From Clostridia bacterium (GTDB lineage: Bacteria; Bacillota; Clostridia; Oscillospirales; CAG-272), in assembly GCA_017612655.1 (NCBI GenBank), contig JAGAFM010000160.1, positions 1 to 6,917 of the forward strand: a DNA stretch of 6,917 nt, in the 5' to 3' direction. Shown one piece after another: positions 5,349 through 6,917 of this stretch. The position numbers and the translations under genes are program-made. The notes beneath the pieces were generated by a model that did no database searches, was not told where the DNA came from, and saw nothing but the letters and a program-made list of their open reading frames with translations. Numbering within the stretch: position 1 is the stretch's first letter; each line of letters opens with the position of its first letter.

Positions 5349-6749
5349 ATGAAAGGAATTTTCAAGATCATCGCACTGACGATGGGACTGATCCTTCTGT
5401 TTTCCGGGGCCCTGCTGGCCGGCACCTACGCGCTGGCCGAGTCGCCAGTCGGGGAGAAGGATCACGAGGTCGACCGGTTTACCGATGCGTCGCTGTTTTT
5501 GAGCGCCGCGGAATCCGGCCCGACGCCCCAGTCGGATCTGCAGGAGAAGTTTGACGTGTATTCATTTACGGAAACGATCGAAGGCGAAACGAGAGAGGAC
5601 GGAACCCCCAAAACCCGTCTGATCTTCTTCTCGGAGGAACAGGTAGAAGATCTGTACTGGCGCAGGCAGGCGGGAGAGCTGTTCACTCTATCCTACGACG
5701 AGATCCTGTACCTCATCAGCGACTCGATCCGGCAGTATCAAAGCCATGACCAGATCATTCTGAGAGAAGCCAACCGTCTGGGACTCACCGAGGCCGGGCC
5801 TCAGAGTTCCTCCAGCTACATCATCGACTGCATTCACGACGCGTATCCCGGCCTCTCGTTCCAAGGCGAACAGTACTGGTATTTCCGGATGATGGACGAC
5901 CTGTTCCGCATCATCACCTACCGGATTACCATGCTGGATTCCTCCTTCTGCCGGTACGACCGCTGGGTCGGAGGAGACGGAAGCATCTTGATCGCCATTG
6001 AAGGCGAGGAGGAGGCGGTCCCGGCAAACGCGGTCAGCAGAGATTCGGATCAGGTCATCAAGGCGTCCGATCTGCACCTGTTCGCTTCGCACGAGGAAAC
6101 CGTCTATCTGAAATCCTTTGCGGACTCCGACAGTCCTCTCTCTTTGAAGCAGACCGCCGCCATGGACTACGGACTCTATGAAACGGCCTGCCGTCGGGCG
6201 CTCAGTTCCGTCGTCAGTTCCGTCTATGCGCCGGAGTGGACTTCCGGAACAGTTTCGGGTGCTCCCCTCCTGATCTTCTCCTTCATGAAAGGAACGCACC
6301 GCATCGACCGGATCGAAACGGATACCCTCACCCCGTCCCCCGATATGCCGGTCCCGGAGACGCTTTTCCCGACTCCCGAACTGAAGCAGCTGGAACCGGT
6401 CTACGATCCGACCGCGGAAATCGCGAAAACGCACGAACGGAGCGAATCGGAAATCCTGGCCCTGGAGCAGGTGCCGGGTTACGACGTGTCGATCCCGACC
6501 CAGGCCTACCCGCTGAAGTATTATGAAAACGGCGTGGACGGAGACGGAAACGGCCTGAAACCCGGGATGACGTTTGCCGAAATGGTGGAAGAGTTCGGCC
6601 TTCCCTATAACGGATTTACGTCCGGCTTCTTCACCCTGATCTATTACACGGACACGGAAAAGCCGATCGTCGTGTACATGACCACCCGTCAGAGCGCCCT
6701 GCCGGAATTCGAATACGAGATTATGGACATCTCCTGGCCGGAAGGCTGA
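5349..6749 (+). CDS. Exported protein of unknown function with BamE/SmpA-like C-terminal motif
   Basis: The 466-residue product begins with Lys-Gly-Ile-Phe-Lys and a hydrophobic stretch (about 5-27) followed by Ala28-Leu29-Ala30, a good signal peptidase I site. There is no lipobox Cys, so it is probably secreted or anchored by an uncleaved helix. The long acidic middle (about 31-390) matches no family I recognise and is rich in Asp, Glu, Ser and Tyr. A Pro/Thr-rich stretch near 330-350 (TPSPDMPVPETLFPTPE) looks like a linker. The C-terminal part (about 391-466) has a DGDGNG turn, then KPGMTFAEMVEEFGLP, which resembles the GMT..EV...LG.P motif of small BamE/SmpA-type domains; this is a pattern match only. 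The start is supported by AAAGGAG at 5332-5338, 10 nt before the ATG. It lies 103 bp after the kinase gene on the same strand, with a candidate site for the adjacent regulator between. It may be the module's target, or an accessory that modulates the sensor. Confidence 0.75.
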   Translation: MKGIFKIIALTMGLILLFSGALLAGTYALAESPVGEKDHEVDRFTDASLFLSAAESGPTPQSDLQEKFDVYSFTETIEGETREDGTPKTRLIFFSEEQVEDLYWRRQAGELFTLSYDEILYLISDSIRQYQSHDQIILREANRLGLTEAGPQSSSSYIIDCIHDAYPGLSFQGEQYWYFRMMDDLFRIITYRITMLDSSFCRYDRWVGGDGSILIAIEGEEEAVPANAVSRDSDQVIKASDLHLFASHEETVYLKSFADSDSPLSLKQTAAMDYGLYETACRRALSSVVSSVYAPEWTSGTVSGAPLLIFSFMKGTHRIDRIETDTLTPSPDMPVPETLFPTPELKQLEPVYDPTAEIAKTHERSESEILALEQVPGYDVSIPTQAYPLKYYENGVDGDGNGLKPGMTFAEMVEEFGLPYNGFTSGFFTLIYYTDTEKPIVVYMTTRQSALPEFEYEIMDISWPEG

Positions 6750-6760
6750 CGAAGACGCCC

Positions 6761-6787
6761 TCCGCCGGGCCGGAAAGAACCGGCGGA
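6761..6787 (+). terminator. GC-rich hairpin just after the exported-protein gene
   Basis: TCCGCCGG (6761-6768) pairs perfectly with CCGGCGGA (6780-6787) around an 11-nt loop, 11 bp after the stop codon. An alternative inner stem GCCGG/CCGGC (6769-6773 with 6780-6784) is possible. No T-run follows, so it may protect the transcript 3' end or assist the stronger hairpin downstream rather than terminate by itself. Confidence 0.35.
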
Positions 6788-6834
6788 AGAGCCGCGCCGA
6801 AGCAGTCATGTGACCCGCCGAAAACAAAAGCGCG

Positions 6835-6880
6835 CCGCGAGGGACACTTGCCATAGAGCAGGCGTCCCTCGCGGTTTGTT
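6835..6880. terminator. strong, probably bidirectional terminator
   Basis: CCGCGAGGGAC (6835-6845) and GTCCCTCGCGG (6864-6874) form a perfect 11-bp stem. GCC (6850-6852) with GGC (6861-6863) extends it past a 4-nt bulge. On the plus strand TTTGTT follows. On the minus strand the stem is followed by CGCGC and then TTTTGTTTT (complement of 6820-6828). It would end transcripts of the exported-protein gene and perhaps of a gene arriving from the right. Confidence 0.6.
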
Positions 6881-6917
6881 ACGGGTTTGATGCGAATTGA
6901 TCAATGATATCGTATCA

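Noticed and set aside
4187..5425. 412-codon minus-strand frame opposite the kinase gene
   Set aside because: GC-rich codon use on the plus strand removes stops from the antisense; the kinase motifs settle the coding strand.
5688..6854. 388-codon minus-strand frame opposite the exported-protein gene
   Set aside because: No ribosome binding site or domain, and it runs through the strong terminator hairpin. The plus-strand frame has a ribosome site and signal peptide.

Overview
The window reads as GC-rich bacterial chromosome. Strong AGGAGG-type ribosome binding sites, an OmpR-type two-component pair with a 2-bp gene gap, and short compact promoters suggest a Firmicutes/Clostridia-like, possibly gut-associated, organism. 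This is an inference: no rRNA or other taxonomic marker is present. Nothing marks the window as a mobile element: I see no transposase, integrase, tRNA, rRNA or CRISPR array.

Layout. Bases 1-66 are the last 21 codons of an unidentified gene. Bases 306-2042 (+) encode a 578-residue family GH110 alpha-1,3-galactosidase (blood-group-B or linear alpha-Gal exo-hydrolase) without an export signal. Bases 2250-2777 (-) encode a six-helix DUF308/HdeD-like membrane protein that converges on the GH110 gene; a hairpin at 2098-2136 lies between the two ends. Bases 2778-3236 are a 459-bp divergent control region. On the minus strand it holds a good promoter (2996-3024) and a leader that can fold into a closed multi-branched RNA (2800-2925). 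On the plus strand it holds a good promoter (3151-3179) whose -10 lies in a GAATA tandem repeat. Bases 3237-3890 and 3893-5245 (+) are a response regulator and its sensor histidine kinase. Bases 5349-6749 (+) encode a 466-residue exported protein of unknown function with a BamE/SmpA-like C-terminal motif. Bases 6750-6917 hold two strong hairpins, the second probably a bidirectional terminator, and small palindromes.

How the parts may work together. The kinase probably senses a signal outside the membrane and phosphorylates Asp52 of the regulator. An 18-bp element, matching at 14 positions, occurs at the regulator's own promoter (3142-3159) and in the 103-bp gap before the exported-protein gene (5261-5278). 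This suggests an autoregulated three-gene signalling module whose output includes the exported protein, and it is the most interesting hypothesis here. The GH110 and DUF308 genes have their own signals and no visible link to that module.
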